Below are positions 30,512 to 40,977 of a stretch of DNA of 45,507 bases, in pieces. A program made the position numbers and the translations under genes. The notes beneath the pieces were generated by a model. The model was given only the letters and a program-made list of their open reading frames with translations. It did not search any database and had not been told where the DNA came from. Origin of the DNA: Spongospora subterranea f. sp. subterranea (lineage: Eukaryota > Endomyxa: Phytomyxea > Phytomyxea > Plasmodiophorida); contig JAUGWO010000187.1 in NCBI GenBank assembly GCA_049724395.1, positions 1 through 45,507 of the forward strand, read 5' to 3'. Position 1 is the first letter of the stretch, and each line of letters begins with the position of its first letter.

Positions 30512-31978
30512 ATATAAGTTAAATGTCCAGTTTTGTGTCATCGGGCGTGGTTCGTCTACGCAAGATTGCAATATTGCCTAAAGTTGCCACTCAATTTTTC
30601 GAATTCGTTTCAAATTCCCATGTTGCGTTTTCGATGGATAACCCCCCCCCCTCAGAAAAGAACTTCGATTTCTTGCTGGGCTTCAAGTTTGACTTGTGAA
30701 CTATATTCTGTTCGGATCTCGGATAGACCCGTTCAAACCAGCCTCAGAGCAATTTAGGGGCTCGTTATTCTTTCATGAAGCAACACTGTGATGGTGCGCT
30801 TGACGCAATCCGGATCATAATCAGAACTTGAGACGAGACAGGAATTGTTGGTCGATGGCCCATCCGGTGGTCTGGAATATGAAGTTATCAATTCCCATCG
30901 ATTGCAAGTTATCAGATCGCTTGTTTAGGCTTTCATCTAAAATTGCCCTATCCAATTTAGTTGACGCTCGGCATCATCGAATGTAGTTCGTGCACAAAAA
31001 CATCGAAAGGTCCTGCGAAGAAAAATGTTGCCTCAGAAACGTTTTTTTCTTACCACAGCCGGGTAGCGCCCAGCCGGGAACTTGGATTCATGCCAGTGAA
31101 TAATGTATTAGCGGCTGGGCGATCTTTAACCTGATACTGATGTAAACTGAAACGACACAATGGGAGCAGAGCCGACCAATTCGGGAAATGGGAAGGCTAA
31201 ACTCAGAAAGAAGCGATCTCATAACTTGCAACAGATGAGAATTGATAACTTTAACAGTTCATTGGACCATGAACGATACACAAGAGTACAATGATGTTTG
31301 GCATTAGAGTTCCTCGACGACGATGTTGAAGAAATGAGATTCTCGACCCGACACCCAGGTAGAGGCAATGCCATACCTTGTAAACCAAACAAATTGCGAC
31401 ACAAGCAGCAGTTTCTCCAAAACAGGGGAAGAAAACTAGAAATGATGAAATATCGTCTCGAATGACCAGAATGTTTACGAAATCCTTAGAACCAGAATTT
31501 CTCAAAAACGGATGACACGTTCGGAAATCTTTGTAAAATCCATTCACCCTCGTTAGCCAAAAATCAACAAACATTGCAATGTGTGTCGTGTCCTCCGGCA
31601 CAAAGACAAGAGAATATCATGTACCACAGGATTATCATGAAAGGTTTTGTGTACAGGAGACTCGGAACAATTGACATCATGGGTGATACGGATAGCGTTC
31701 TAGAATGGCGCCCCCTCACGCTACACAGCTCACCCCGCTACCACAGACTCACAATCTTTATGAGTAAATGAAGACACGCAGCAACTTGTGCCACAACGAA
31801 CGTCCTTTGGCGCTATTGTCACAGGGATTACAATAAAACTGCGAGAATTTCTTTAGTGACTGCAGTTGCGCAGATAGTTTTCCAAAAATCCGAATCGACA
31901 CGGCTGAGTTGTGGCGACTTGTCAGTGCATGTTTGTTACTTTACAGGGTTGGCGGTAATCGTTAGCCACCGCCAGTAT
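30512..31978. other. Intergenic, about 1.5 kb, no gene supported
   Basis: Only short frames without motifs (minus 31219-31601, plus 31574-31771). One short C-run occurs near 30644. A weak self-complementary stretch (CAGCCGGGTAGCGCCCAGCCGGG) sits near 31057. No tRNA-like fold was recognised. Confidence 0.35.
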
Positions 31979-32893
31979 ATGAGGCAACCTGGAACTAGCG
32001 TCATCAACAACAGTCCCCGGAAACCAATTTGTGGCGTGGAGGAAGCCGACATTGACAATGACGGATTCCTGCTGAAGATTGGGATCGTTGCGTCTATTAT
32101 TCTGGGGCAAATCACGGTCGCTCTTTGGTTCTGGCACAGCCCCCACAGAGAAGAGGCAGATGTCGACATGGTCATGAGAAAGATCAAAGCGATCCTGTCT
32201 GAATCAGACAAATTCTCAAAGATCCTGTCTTCAGGGCAGGAGCTAGTGATGGCCGACAAAGACCTATTCACTGAAATGATTGTCACTTATAGCCGCCTGG
32301 ACTTGACGGCAACCCTTGAACATCCAGAAGGGAAGAAGCTGTTGAATGAACTGGACTGGCGGATCCAGGAACATAGCTTTGTGTTTCATGACGAACTTCA
32401 GAATGCTGATCAGACCACGAGCGAGCTGCTGGATATGTTCCACGTTCATGGCGACAAGCCCTGGTATGTCGACCAGCAAGAGGAGTATTATAACATGCTC
32501 GATCACTTTCGAAGGACCTCTCTTAGGTTTATTTTTTTTCCTGTTGGGCAAATCTATGAAGATCTTATTTCCACGCTCAACGAAGATTCCTCCAAGCACT
32601 ATCGCGAGCACTGCACTATCAATACGATTTTGGAGTTGTTGCTTGAACAGGTGTTGAACAGGAAAGCGGAAGTGTTGAAAAGGCACCGTCAATCTGTTTT
32701 TGCTTTCTCATATTCGTCTAATCTCGCGAGCGATTCTGAAGACGCCGAATTAGAGATCGTTCGAAAGAGCCTTTATGACGAATTTGGCGCCAAATTCAAC
32801 GAGATCAAAGCCAAAATTGTCCATTTACTTCCTCGAAAATTATGGGGAAGATATCTTATATTGCGGAAACATTTGATAATGCCTGTAAAATGA
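31979..32893 (+). CDS. Helical-repeat membrane protein, family member D
   Basis: 304 residues from the ATG at 31979. That start is chosen because member E begins with the same MR-x-P and a shared ICGV before the membrane helix. One membrane segment lies at about residues 34-52 (IGIVASIILGQITVALWF), unusual in carrying Gly-Gln in its middle. The ectodomain has three helical units. The first ends LDLTATLEHPEGKKLLNEL, the second LRFIFFPVGQIYEDLISTL, and the third KAKIVHLLPRKLWGRYLIL, each a helix-Pro-helix signature. A patch of basic residues (RKAEVLKRHRQ) comes before the last unit. Intronless. Forms a diverged tandem pair with member E. Confidence 0.8.
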   Translation: MRQPGTSVINNSPRKPICGVEEADIDNDGFLLKIGIVASIILGQITVALWFWHSPHREEADVDMVMRKIKAILSESDKFSKILSSGQELVMADKDLFTEMIVTYSRLDLTATLEHPEGKKLLNELDWRIQEHSFVFHDELQNADQTTSELLDMFHVHGDKPWYVDQQEEYYNMLDHFRRTSLRFIFFPVGQIYEDLISTLNEDSSKHYREHCTINTILELLLEQVLNRKAEVLKRHRQSVFAFSYSSNLASDSEDAELEIVRKSLYDEFGAKFNEIKAKIVHLLPRKLWGRYLILRKHLIMPVK

Positions 32894-34180
32894 AAATAAA
32901 ATTGGTCGTGTCTGTCACCAGATTTATTTTGGCAATGCCATCTGTGATTTTCAGGCATTATCTCTGCATTGTGATCAAGTTTTTGTTTTTACGTTTATGG
33001 CGGCTTTAATGGGATCTGCACACGCCCTATTGTCTTCCCAAGATGTCACATGCACAGCCGCCTTGATATTATAGGACCGGTTCGGGGGCCGGCAACAATC
33101 CAGGGTTTCGGTATTACCCCAATAACCTGAGTGAAAAAAAAAACGAGCAGGAGCCAGGAACGCGGAAAGCAAAAACGGATTCTTTAAGGGGTGTCAAGTC
33201 AGCCTAGGCTAGGACCCCAAAAACGTCACCGCCACCTGAACTCGGAATGGAAACAGCTCTTCTTATCGTGATCAAAACGCAGGTCCTGCAAGCCGATGAG
33301 GCAATTTGGTGAGGATTCGGGCAGCTCATGCTGTTAACACATAATGAAGGGGATCATTGAACTGATCCGATTACTGAGTAGACTCGTGGCTCTTTGTTGT
33401 AATTGTTCCTAATCTGGCCACGATAGGTCGTTCCAGAGCCAGCGAATTACACTATCAGGTACCTAGCGAGTATGGGGAGCCTTTGTACGTTGGCCACTCA
33501 ACTCAAGCATCTCGACGATCGCCACACTACCGTTAAATTGCATCAGCCATTTGGCAGCAACGTTGGCCAGAACATTCAACAGTGGCGGTTGACTTGGGCA
33601 ATTCAGCCCGAATTTGAAACGATTTGATCAAATAAAAAAACAAGTTAAGGCGGTTTGCCCAAAACCACCAGCGGGATGGGGTTGATATTTATCATCACAT
33701 AACGGTTCAACTAGACAATAATAACCGGTGAACGAGAGACACGGCCACTGCAAATGCGACGTCGATTGCCGCTAACAGTTCGTGAGCGTGTCAGGGGATA
33801 CTGTCGTTAACCGTGTACCTGGAAACCGACTTGCCTCACGCCACCGTCATCTGTCCATCACGTCACGATGCAGTATCAATGTACAAAGCTGTTGGATGTT
33901 GGATTTTAGGAGAATAAAAACCGGCGATACAACCAATGTTGCCTCACCTTCAGATATTTGATAATTTAAGCGCGAAATGATTCAGTCTTTTATATGCCAT
34001 GCCCATGCAATAATTGCGCTACAACAAAACATGCGAGAGTGCCCAGTCATGTAACTTTACAGTAGACCAATTCTGCGCAGTTGCCATGACGTTTCCAAAC
34101 CCGAAAATTCGTCCAAGTCGGTTGGCAGATCATGTTTGTATGAATATTTATTTGACGTGATCGTTGGCCGCCTTCCGTTC
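32894..34180. other. Intergenic between family members D and E
   Basis: About 1.3 kb with almost no open frame above 60 codons (only minus 32975-33172). Short similarity is seen just upstream of both ATGs (D: GGTAATCGTTAGCCACCGCC; E: GTGATCGTTGGCCGCC), so the duplication included some 5' flank. No repeat, RNA gene or poly(A) signal was recognised with confidence. Confidence 0.4.
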
Positions 34181-35137
34181 ATGAGGGAACCCCGAGATGG
34201 CGGCGCCAACTGTACCTGGAAAGTCATTTGTGGTGTCAGCGATCACGCCATCGACAATTATTGGTCGTCGCTGAGAGTTGTCGTGTTTGGGGTCATCGCA
34301 TCGATTATCCTGGGGCAAGTCACGGTCGCGTTGTGGTTTTCCCAAACCCCTCAGAAACTCGAGCCAGATGTTGAGATGGTCATGAAAATAGTCCAATCGA
34401 TTCTGGCCGAATCGGACAAGTTCTCAAACCTGTTGTCATCAGGGAATCATTTAGTGATGAAAGAGAAGGACATATTTACCGAAAAGATTATCGCATATAG
34501 TCGCCTAGATCTGACGGCAACCCTTGAACACCCCAAAGGCAAGGAGCTTCTCAAAGAACTTGACCGTCGGATTCAGGAGCATAATTTTCTATTTCATAAT
34601 GAAATCAAAGAGGCCGATTGGACCACGATCGAGTTGATGGGCAGACTTAACGTTCATGGTGACAAACCCTGGGAACTCGCCGAACAAGAGAAATACAACG
34701 ACCTAATTATCAAATTCCGCAAGATCTCGGTCAGGCTAATTTTTTTTCCGGTTGGGCAAATCTACGAAGATCTGATATCCTTGCTCAATCAAAATTTCGA
34801 TAAACACAGTCAAGAGGTGTTTCATATCCAAAAGACTATCGACATGTTGCTCGAAAAAGTACTGAATAAGAAAGCAAAATTAATCGAGTGGGGTATTTGC
34901 CGTTTTGTAAGAAAACGATTGAAAAGATGCTCCCCGACACATTGTGGTGGCACTAACACTTGTGCTGACAATTGTTCGTGGGTTGATAAGTTTTTTCGAT
35001 ATTTACTCCGCCATTTTAGAAAAAAGTTCAACGCCATCAAGACCAGCATAGTCACGTTGCTCCCTTTAACAGTGTGGAACAAGTACATCAGATTGCGAAG
35101 ATTACTAGAGGGACCTGGCAAACCAAGACAAAAGTAA
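34181..35137 (+). CDS. Helical-repeat membrane protein, family member E
   Basis: 318 residues starting MREPRDGG; the upstream in-frame TTG is not needed. Membrane helix at about residues 32-53 (VVVFGVIASIILGQVTVALW). It is alignable with member D along nearly its whole length; shared runs include LDLTATLEHP, NVHGDKPW against HVHGDKPW, and FFPVGQIYEDLIS. The third unit contains a Cys-rich insertion absent from D (RCSPTHCGGTNTCADNCSW), five cysteines in 19 residues, which may be a loop stabilised by disulphides. It ends at LLPLTVWNKYIRLRRLL. The amino-acid differences between D and E are spread evenly, so the duplication is not recent. Confidence 0.8.
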   Translation: MREPRDGGANCTWKVICGVSDHAIDNYWSSLRVVVFGVIASIILGQVTVALWFSQTPQKLEPDVEMVMKIVQSILAESDKFSNLLSSGNHLVMKEKDIFTEKIIAYSRLDLTATLEHPKGKELLKELDRRIQEHNFLFHNEIKEADWTTIELMGRLNVHGDKPWELAEQEKYNDLIIKFRKISVRLIFFPVGQIYEDLISLLNQNFDKHSQEVFHIQKTIDMLLEKVLNKKAKLIEWGICRFVRKRLKRCSPTHCGGTNTCADNCSWVDKFFRYLLRHFRKKFNAIKTSIVTLLPLTVWNKYIRLRRLLEGPGKPRQK

Positions 35138-36298
35138 AGTTGGGCGTTTTCAATGACGTCTGTGATGTTTAAGCAACGTTTTGCATGTTTGTCGTGACAT
35201 GGGCGACAAACCTGGTCAAATACAAGCTATATTCGATACCCAATCACCTCTGGGTCAATGTGGATCCGTATACACCTTGTTGAATACAATAGCGATGAGT
35301 AAAATACATTCGTCGTCAATTTCGTTGGGCAATTTTTCAGTTAAAATTCGTTTGAAATTCAATTCATTATTACGGTTTACCGAAACCTCAAATTAGTAAA
35401 CAGCAAACGCCCAGTTTCGTAGCTTTATAGAGAACATGATAATTTTTTTGAAAGCTAGTTTAAAATATCTAACCAAAAATCATTATTTAATTGCCACTTT
35501 TCATTGAAAGATTAGCGTGATAACTGATGTAATCAGGCATTACTCCCATTTAATCAAAGGCATCAGCGTCGCAGGAGCACAGCATATTGCTGATGACGAC
35601 TTGAAGTGTGTTATTTAAATATTCGCATTTGGCACATTTATTTTAGCCATATCGTATGGGAAAGACATTCTCTGCTATATTTACCACTGGATGACAACCA
35701 CAAATTTCGACTCGACATCTTCGGCTCCCGATGTCTACTTCTAAGCTCTGATGTTGGGTTAATTGACTTGGCAGAAGTTTCGCACTGGTTCCGCGTTGTC
35801 CAGTTGGCCTTTACAATCTGCCTTCGCGCCCATATGAAAATCGGGGTGTGGGACTCCTTGAATGTCATGGTTGCGAGTGGCTTCATTGAAATCATTGATT
35901 AACGGTATCCTCTTTCGCAACTGGTTTTCGAATAATGGGATTTACTCGTTAAGGAGTAACTGGGAAGAGGGAATACTGTTCAGTCCAATGAAGGGTATTG
36001 CGTTATTTTTGTATCCGCTTGTCAGGCAATACCTTGAATTCGGTCAGCATCATAATATCACATAGTGCCGTTTTGAAGGCGACTGCTGAGCCATGCTTAT
36101 ACAGTATCGTGAGGTTCAAGTGACATGCACGTTGTTTCCTGCATGATGACTGTTGACAGAGCCATTTTGGACCCGTTTTTGGAATTGGCGCTGTATCGCT
36201 CTCGAGCAGAGTCTCGCTCAATCGTTCCATCTATACAACATTCGAGACGCTGTTTACAATCATTGTGATATAGTTTGTGTAACCTTAGAATCAAAACA
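35138..36298. other. Intergenic with one doubtful 98-codon frame
   Basis: A plus frame at 35606-35902 (98 codons) and a minus frame at 35638-35895 are exact shadows of each other, and neither has a motif. The plus frame starts in ATTTAAATATTC-type A/T-rich DNA. I cannot decide whether either is a gene. Confidence 0.3.
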
Positions 36299-37176
36299 AT
36301 GTCTTATACTACTGTCTTCATCGTGATTGCCGTTGGACTGGTTGCCTTGGCTTCCGCCAAAGACCCACCATGTTCTGGCAACAAACCGTGTGAAAAAGAT
36401 TACAAAGAGGCATCGTGACCGATTCTATTTTCACGCACGAGCTGATTATGCATTATAGGAATGCAAGGGCGACAAGAAATGCGAAGAAAAGGATCCAAAA
36501 TTTTACAAAAAAGTAAATGATGCGCTCTGTATCAATGTCTATTAACATTGGTTCATCAGTACGGTGAGAAGAAGAAATCAGACCACGATAAGGACCCTCA
36601 TAAGTTCGAGAAGGTGAGCAATGTCCATGTTACACACGCCTGGCACGTAGTAACTTCGGGGCCAAATTTTAGTCTGATTACGGCTCTGATGACGAGAAGA
36701 AACACGACGTCAAGGAATACTACGACAAGAAGTACAAAAACACTCACTCTGATTCTGATTCTTCTTCTGATGAGGACGAGAAGAAAAAGTTCCCAAAACA
36801 GAAGAAGTATGGAAAGAAGAAAGAGTATGGTTCTGACCATTCTGACGACGAAAAGAAGTCGAAGAAGTATGGAAAGAAGAAAGAATATGGTTCTGACTCT
36901 TCTGACGACGAAAAGAAGCAGAAGTATGGAAAGAAGAAAGAGTATGGTTCCGACCATTCTGACGACGAAAAGAAGTCGAAGTATGGAAAGAAGAAAGAAT
37001 ATGGTTCTGACTCTTCTGACGACGAAAAGAAGTCCAAGGAGCGCAAGCAGTACAAATACAAAGGCAAGGGCAGCGATTATAAATCCGAGAAGTACGGCTA
37101 CGATGACAAGAAAAAGGAGAAGTATTCCGATTACCACGATGAAAAAAAGCATGATGATCCTAACTACAAGCCGTAA
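36299..37176 (+). CDS. Secreted Lys/Ser/Asp/Tyr-rich repeat protein, 4 exons
   Basis: Exons: 36299-36409, 36459-36512, 36560-36613, 36673-37176; all internal junctions are in phase 0, giving 240 residues. Intron 1 appears to be GC-AG (GAG|GCATCG) and the others GT-AG; they are 47-59 bp. The protein opens with a clear signal peptide (TVFIVIAVGLVALASA, cleavage about residue 20). Two short Cys-containing pieces follow (CSGNKPCEKDYKE; ECKGDKKCEEKD). Then come four near-identical units of about 20 residues, such as KYGKKKEYGSDSSDDEKK, at about residues 117-194, and a Tyr/Lys/His/Asp-rich tail. Alternating basic and acidic-Ser blocks, with SDDE sites fit for casein-kinase-type phosphorylation, recall silaffin/silacidin-like or adhesive matrix proteins, but no homology is claimed. 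Longer frames in other phases over this DNA are repeat shadows. Confidence 0.85.
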
Positions 37177-37217
37177 AAACTTCATGACGCTTCAGCTATT
37201 TGACATATCTGGCTCAC

Positions 37218-37223
37218 AATAAA
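37218..37223 (+). promoter_or_regulatory. Poly(A) signal AATAAA after the secreted repeat gene
   Basis: AATAAA 42 bases past the stop codon, in the sense orientation. It supports the called 3' end. Confidence 0.55.
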
Positions 37224-37695
37224 TGACCGGTTCACAATCAACGTATAGTTTGATTCTGATGACCTCCAATCTTTCGGTGTCATTTGGACCCGCACAGTCG
37301 CTTTCAGCAGGCTTGAAGCCAGTTTTTGAAAAGTGGTTAAAGTTTGATCGAATCACCACAAACGTTTTTTCTCCAGCCATGTTGCCCACTTCTTCGCCTG
37401 ATCATTGCAACCAGAGGTGGGACATTTTACAATTTGGTTCATTTATCTCAGTAGGCATGAAAACAAGAAACATAATCGTACAAATTCTCCATCAAACAGT
37501 TAAAAAACAGCATTGCTTCATTGATTTGTCCAAAGAAAACAAACGCATTGCCTCCCATTTTCTGAGACGTTTCGCTGATACAAAGTCAGTTTCCCCCAGT
37601 CGATGCCTATCACGCACCATGGTCTACCCATCTTCGATTCTTCGGCTCCATTTCGGCGTGAGTGGTTTCTATAAAACCCGGCAGACAGCAGCTTC

Positions 37696-38124
37696 TCAGT
37701 TTGAGGACATTCTCGAGGTTTCACTCTGACCTTCTATACTTGAATTAAAACGCAACATTGTCCTATTTTTGCATCTGAGCCACTGAGCGTAACAATCAGG
37801 TCCGTTAAAAGGGTTTTTCAGAATGAGAAGAACAGCCTGTATCTCCTCCGGGTCCGATTTTGAGAGCGATTGAGTGTCGACCTTGAGGCTAAAGAATCCA
37901 AGGGGACGGGGAGGTTTTAGTGTTGACTTGAGTAAGTTGGCAGGAATCCAACTTGCCCCATGGAGGGAAGTGAAGAAAATGCGGTTCGGGTTGACAAATA
38001 CAAAAAGGTCAATGTTAAAGGTTTGAGCACATAGAAAGATCGCATGATTCCAGCCTGTGTCGAAATGATCCTGACCTTGAGGCAGGGGCAATAACCAGAG
38101 GAAAATTTCACAATCGTTCACCAC
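37696..38124 (-). CDS. Hypothetical protein or exon, 142 codons
   Basis: A minus-strand open frame of normal mixed composition, with phrases such as SLHGASWIPANLL and LLILKNPFNGPDCYAQWLR, but no domain I recognise. Further minus-strand open stretches at 37518-37724 and 37192-37389 could be downstream exons of the same gene. The opposite-strand frame at 37223-37729 competes with them. Start codon and splice sites are unresolved. Confidence 0.3.
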   Translation of the reverse strand: MVNDCEIFLWLLPLPQGQDHFDTGWNHAIFLCAQTFNIDLFVFVNPNRIFFTSLHGASWIPANLLKSTLKPPRPLGFFSLKVDTQSLSKSDPEEIQAVLLILKNPFNGPDCYAQWLRCKNRTMLRFNSSIEGQSETSRMSSN

Positions 38125-38389
38125 CCAAACACAGAATCAACTCCAAACCCTCAGTCTCCTGATATCGCCATATAATATCGGTATCGATATTAATGGGCAA
38201 CATATATGTAGGAAGCAATCAAATCTAGAGCGAAGATTAAGATTAGGAATTCCCGGTCTCAGCTTGAGGCTCCGATTCTGTTTGTGCAAAGAAAATTGAT
38301 ACATTGCGATCGTGAGTTAATTATCGGGAAGTGAAGAATATTACGACGCGAGACTCGTGTTCCTTTCTGGCATCTAGGACAAATTACAG

Positions 38390-38771
38390 CAGATCTCTGA
38401 CGCTAAATGTTACTCCAAAACGGACTTAAGCGGCACATATAGCTGGTTTGAAATTCGCCCAGGGAATGCATCAACAATAGCCTTCAACTTCAAGTCCCGG
38501 CGGTCGCAAGAACGCGCTCGCCTAATCAACAAAACGTTTACTCCTGCGGAAATCAACTACGACACATCGCACTATCGCATCCAGAAACACAGCGAGCGAT
38601 CACCGGAATCTTTGTTTCGAGATCTTCAACTGTCGCCAGGCGAGGTGGTCAAGATACCTCTCCGATATCGAAATCGAGAAATGCATAGCCCTGGTTCTCT
38701 TTCCGAAAAGCCGACGCATTATCAAAGTGTCATTGTTACGATATTGGGAACAGCAGACCCAGCCACTTGAT
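38390..38771 (+). CDS. Unknown exon without ATG, probable last exon
   Basis: After an acceptor-like TTACAG near 38389 a plus frame stays open for about 125 codons to a stop near 38770. It reads DLSGTYSWFEIRPGNASTIA, then a basic segment (RRSQERARLINKTF), then LQLSPGEVVKIPLRYRN and YQSVIVTILGTADPAT. Alternating hydrophobic residues and the Pro-Gly-(Asn/Glu) turns suggest a beta-sandwich (Ig/MSP/ASH-like), but I cannot name the family. It has no Met near its start, so it would be a 3' exon; upstream exons were not found in the 38.15-38.38 kb stretch. The copia fossil begins at its end on the other strand. Confidence 0.4.
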
Positions 38772-39840
38772 GCCAATCACGCGTGTACCGCCGATTCAGG
38801 CGTTGCTGCATTCGTAGATCAAGAACCTGACCTGACTCAAGACAGTCGTATCGCTCAAGAGCGCGACCAAACACTGCAGTAACAAGGTCACGTTGATCCT
38901 GAACTAATCTTGGTTGATACGCATAGGTTGTGAGTTGTGACCGATCCGAATTGTCAGCTGCGAATCCTGAGAAGTCGTAAGGACTCCCCAATTGTTGGTC
39001 AGTTCGAGCTTGACAATAAAATTCAATCTATAAAACACAATTACTATTGGCAGGGCGTGAACCAAATGATCAAGCACGATGTTAGGTCTTATGAGTAAAC
39101 GTTGAATCTGCAGGTCAGGTATAGTTCGAAACTGCGTTTGTATTGAATTTTCGGTATCTTGCGGGTAACTTTTGCGGGTACTTCTTCCAGCAATTGTTTT
39201 CGATGTGTCCAACCACATTGCAAAATCCGCAGGGAGTATCAGATCCTCTGGTCTTCATGGCGGCTACACTGCTTCCACGATTTTGCATGGACTCTTCGGC
39301 ACTCTCCAACCGGTCTTGAAGAGTTGTTAAAGAAATGTTTTCTTGATCATGAAGTGCTTCAATCACCGCAGGGAAGCGACCTCGGCAGCCCACCATAAGG
39401 ATGTCAATCATATCCTCATCCGTTAAGTTACGAGCATGAAGCCTTAACTGATCCCTCAGTGATTGCTTCTCCCGAATGTACTCCAGGACGCCCTGCTGCG
39501 CCACCATCCGTATAGACCAAAACACGGCCTTTAACGTCGCCGCCTTGATGCGGCTACTTTTACCATACTTGATTCTAACCTTTGGATGAGAAGCGTGCAG
39601 GATTCGGTGTCATGCTGGGGCACCATCGCCAGTAGTAGGATACCTGCTAACTGTTCATCAGTTTCTTGGTCCACAGTTTCCAAAGTTAAAAACTTGGAGA
39701 GGCGGTATGTCTTTAAGGCCAACTTGACGGTCTTGAACCAATCATGGTAGTTGCTTTCTCGGAAGTTGTATAAGCGAGTTGCGCTTTGAAGGATCAATCT
39801 TCATCGCCGTTTCGCTTGCTGCTCAAAGCCCCATGGAAGG
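38722..39840 (-). mobile_element. Ty1/copia gag-region fossil
   Basis: The minus strand carries a copia-type gag: an N-terminal RESNYHDWFKTVKLALKTY region near 39.75 kb, a helical DILMVGCRGRFPAVIEALHD part, and a retroviral-type zinc knuckle CGFCNVVGHIENNC near 39.22 kb. Weaker copia-like sequence follows to about 38.72 kb. It is broken, with a few breaks, and is only a fragment. No long terminal repeats were found, so age cannot be estimated. It is separate from the pol remnant at 8.8-10.5 kb. Confidence 0.7.
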
Positions 39841-39990
39841 CGCAATCGAAGAAAAATTGCAGGAAAAGGACGAAGGCAAAACTAAGATCGATAAATGAGG
39901 ATCAAGGTAACCACCATCGCGAACACTATAGATCTCAAACAACAATCCCTCCGAACCTAGTTATCATCAAGAATCTTAAGTTGCAGATTT

Positions 39991-40053
39991 GTATGTCCAG
40001 TTCAATAAAATTGCCAAAAAATTGCTTTGGCAATTTTAGTGAACTGGACGTAC
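39991..40053. repeat. Short palindrome (27 bp arms, 9 bp centre)
   Basis: Left arm 39991-40017 (GTATGTCCAGTTCAATAAAA...) and right arm 40027-40053 match in reverse complement with about two mismatches. It would form a stable hairpin. It lies between the two gag-like regions and could mark an element end or a non-autonomous hairpin element. Confidence 0.8.
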
Positions 40054-40130
40054 AGATCGGTGACCGATTTCATCTTCATCGTCTTCTCTAATTGTGAGTC
40101 TTTGCGATCGGTCATCTTTTAAAGCTTGGC

Positions 40131-40883
40131 TTATCCAAACCTCGATTTGATCCTGTGTGACGTCATCGAAGTCAACGTCCAGATCGCACTCGCAAATAGT
40201 CTCAGCACGGTCGTCTTGATCATATCGATCAAAGATCGTGGCGCGCCCGCCGCACTCGAATCGCGATAACTACGCAGATACCGTTCTCGGGCTCCCCCAA
40301 ATTTGAGGATTGCCTTGCGATCCAGCTTTCGAAGAACCGGCGCACGATTGGCCTCCATCAAGGCGACGCTGAGGCCACGGTTGGCAATCCGTCGCTGGTC
40401 GTCGTGCTCGTCCTGGTGGTCGAGGCTGGCCACCATGCCTTCATTGTTGGATTGCCGGCGATTAGTGCTAGCGTCTCCGTCATCATCACTGGGCGGCGAA
40501 ACCGCGTCCAGACTTTCGGCTCTGGTTTCATTGGACCATCGGTCCTGAACCGCATCATCTGTTGGAGTCTCATATTCGTAGAGAAGGTCGTCATCGTACT
40601 TCCATGAGTCGTCATCACTTGTGGTGATCATCGTTGCCATAACAGCTAAAAGAATTAATTCTTTGTAGCAATCGTCAAGGTCTACGAATACCAGCAGCAG
40701 GTTTGAGGCTGGTACATACCGTAGGGAACAACTACAGTACACTTGGTTGATATCTACACTTGGGTAGGGAATTCGAGAACCGCAGTGGGGTGACATGTTG
40801 CAACAGAAAAATTGCGTGACACTTTTATTTCTCGTGACACGAATTTTTTTCTTCCTCCTCCCCCAGAAGATCTTACACGTCAT
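40131..40883 (-). other. Gag-like or unknown acidic ORF
   Basis: A minus-strand frame; the best ATG is near 40640 (MATMITTSDDDSWKYDDD). An acidic Asp-rich N-terminus is followed by RKLDRKAILKFGGARERYLR and SLIDMI, a pattern similar to the N-terminal gag-like region of some oomycete-type retroelements. If that is right it is another fossil with breaks, and the gag-like part would extend toward the hairpin at 40.0 kb. The alternative is a host ORF. Assignment is weak. Confidence 0.35.
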
Positions 40884-40977
40884 CTACCATAGTCTACTGC
40901 GGTCAACCAGCCGCACAACCATGATGTGGCCCCGCACTGCTCACACACATTCCAACACGTCGTGATTGTCGTTATGC

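Noticed and set aside
36548-37222. Long plus ORF and long minus ORFs (36598-37185, 36744-37067) over the charged repeat
   Set aside because: They are other-phase readings of the repeat. The spliced frame beginning at 36299 has a signal peptide, proper splice junctions and meaningful repeat units.
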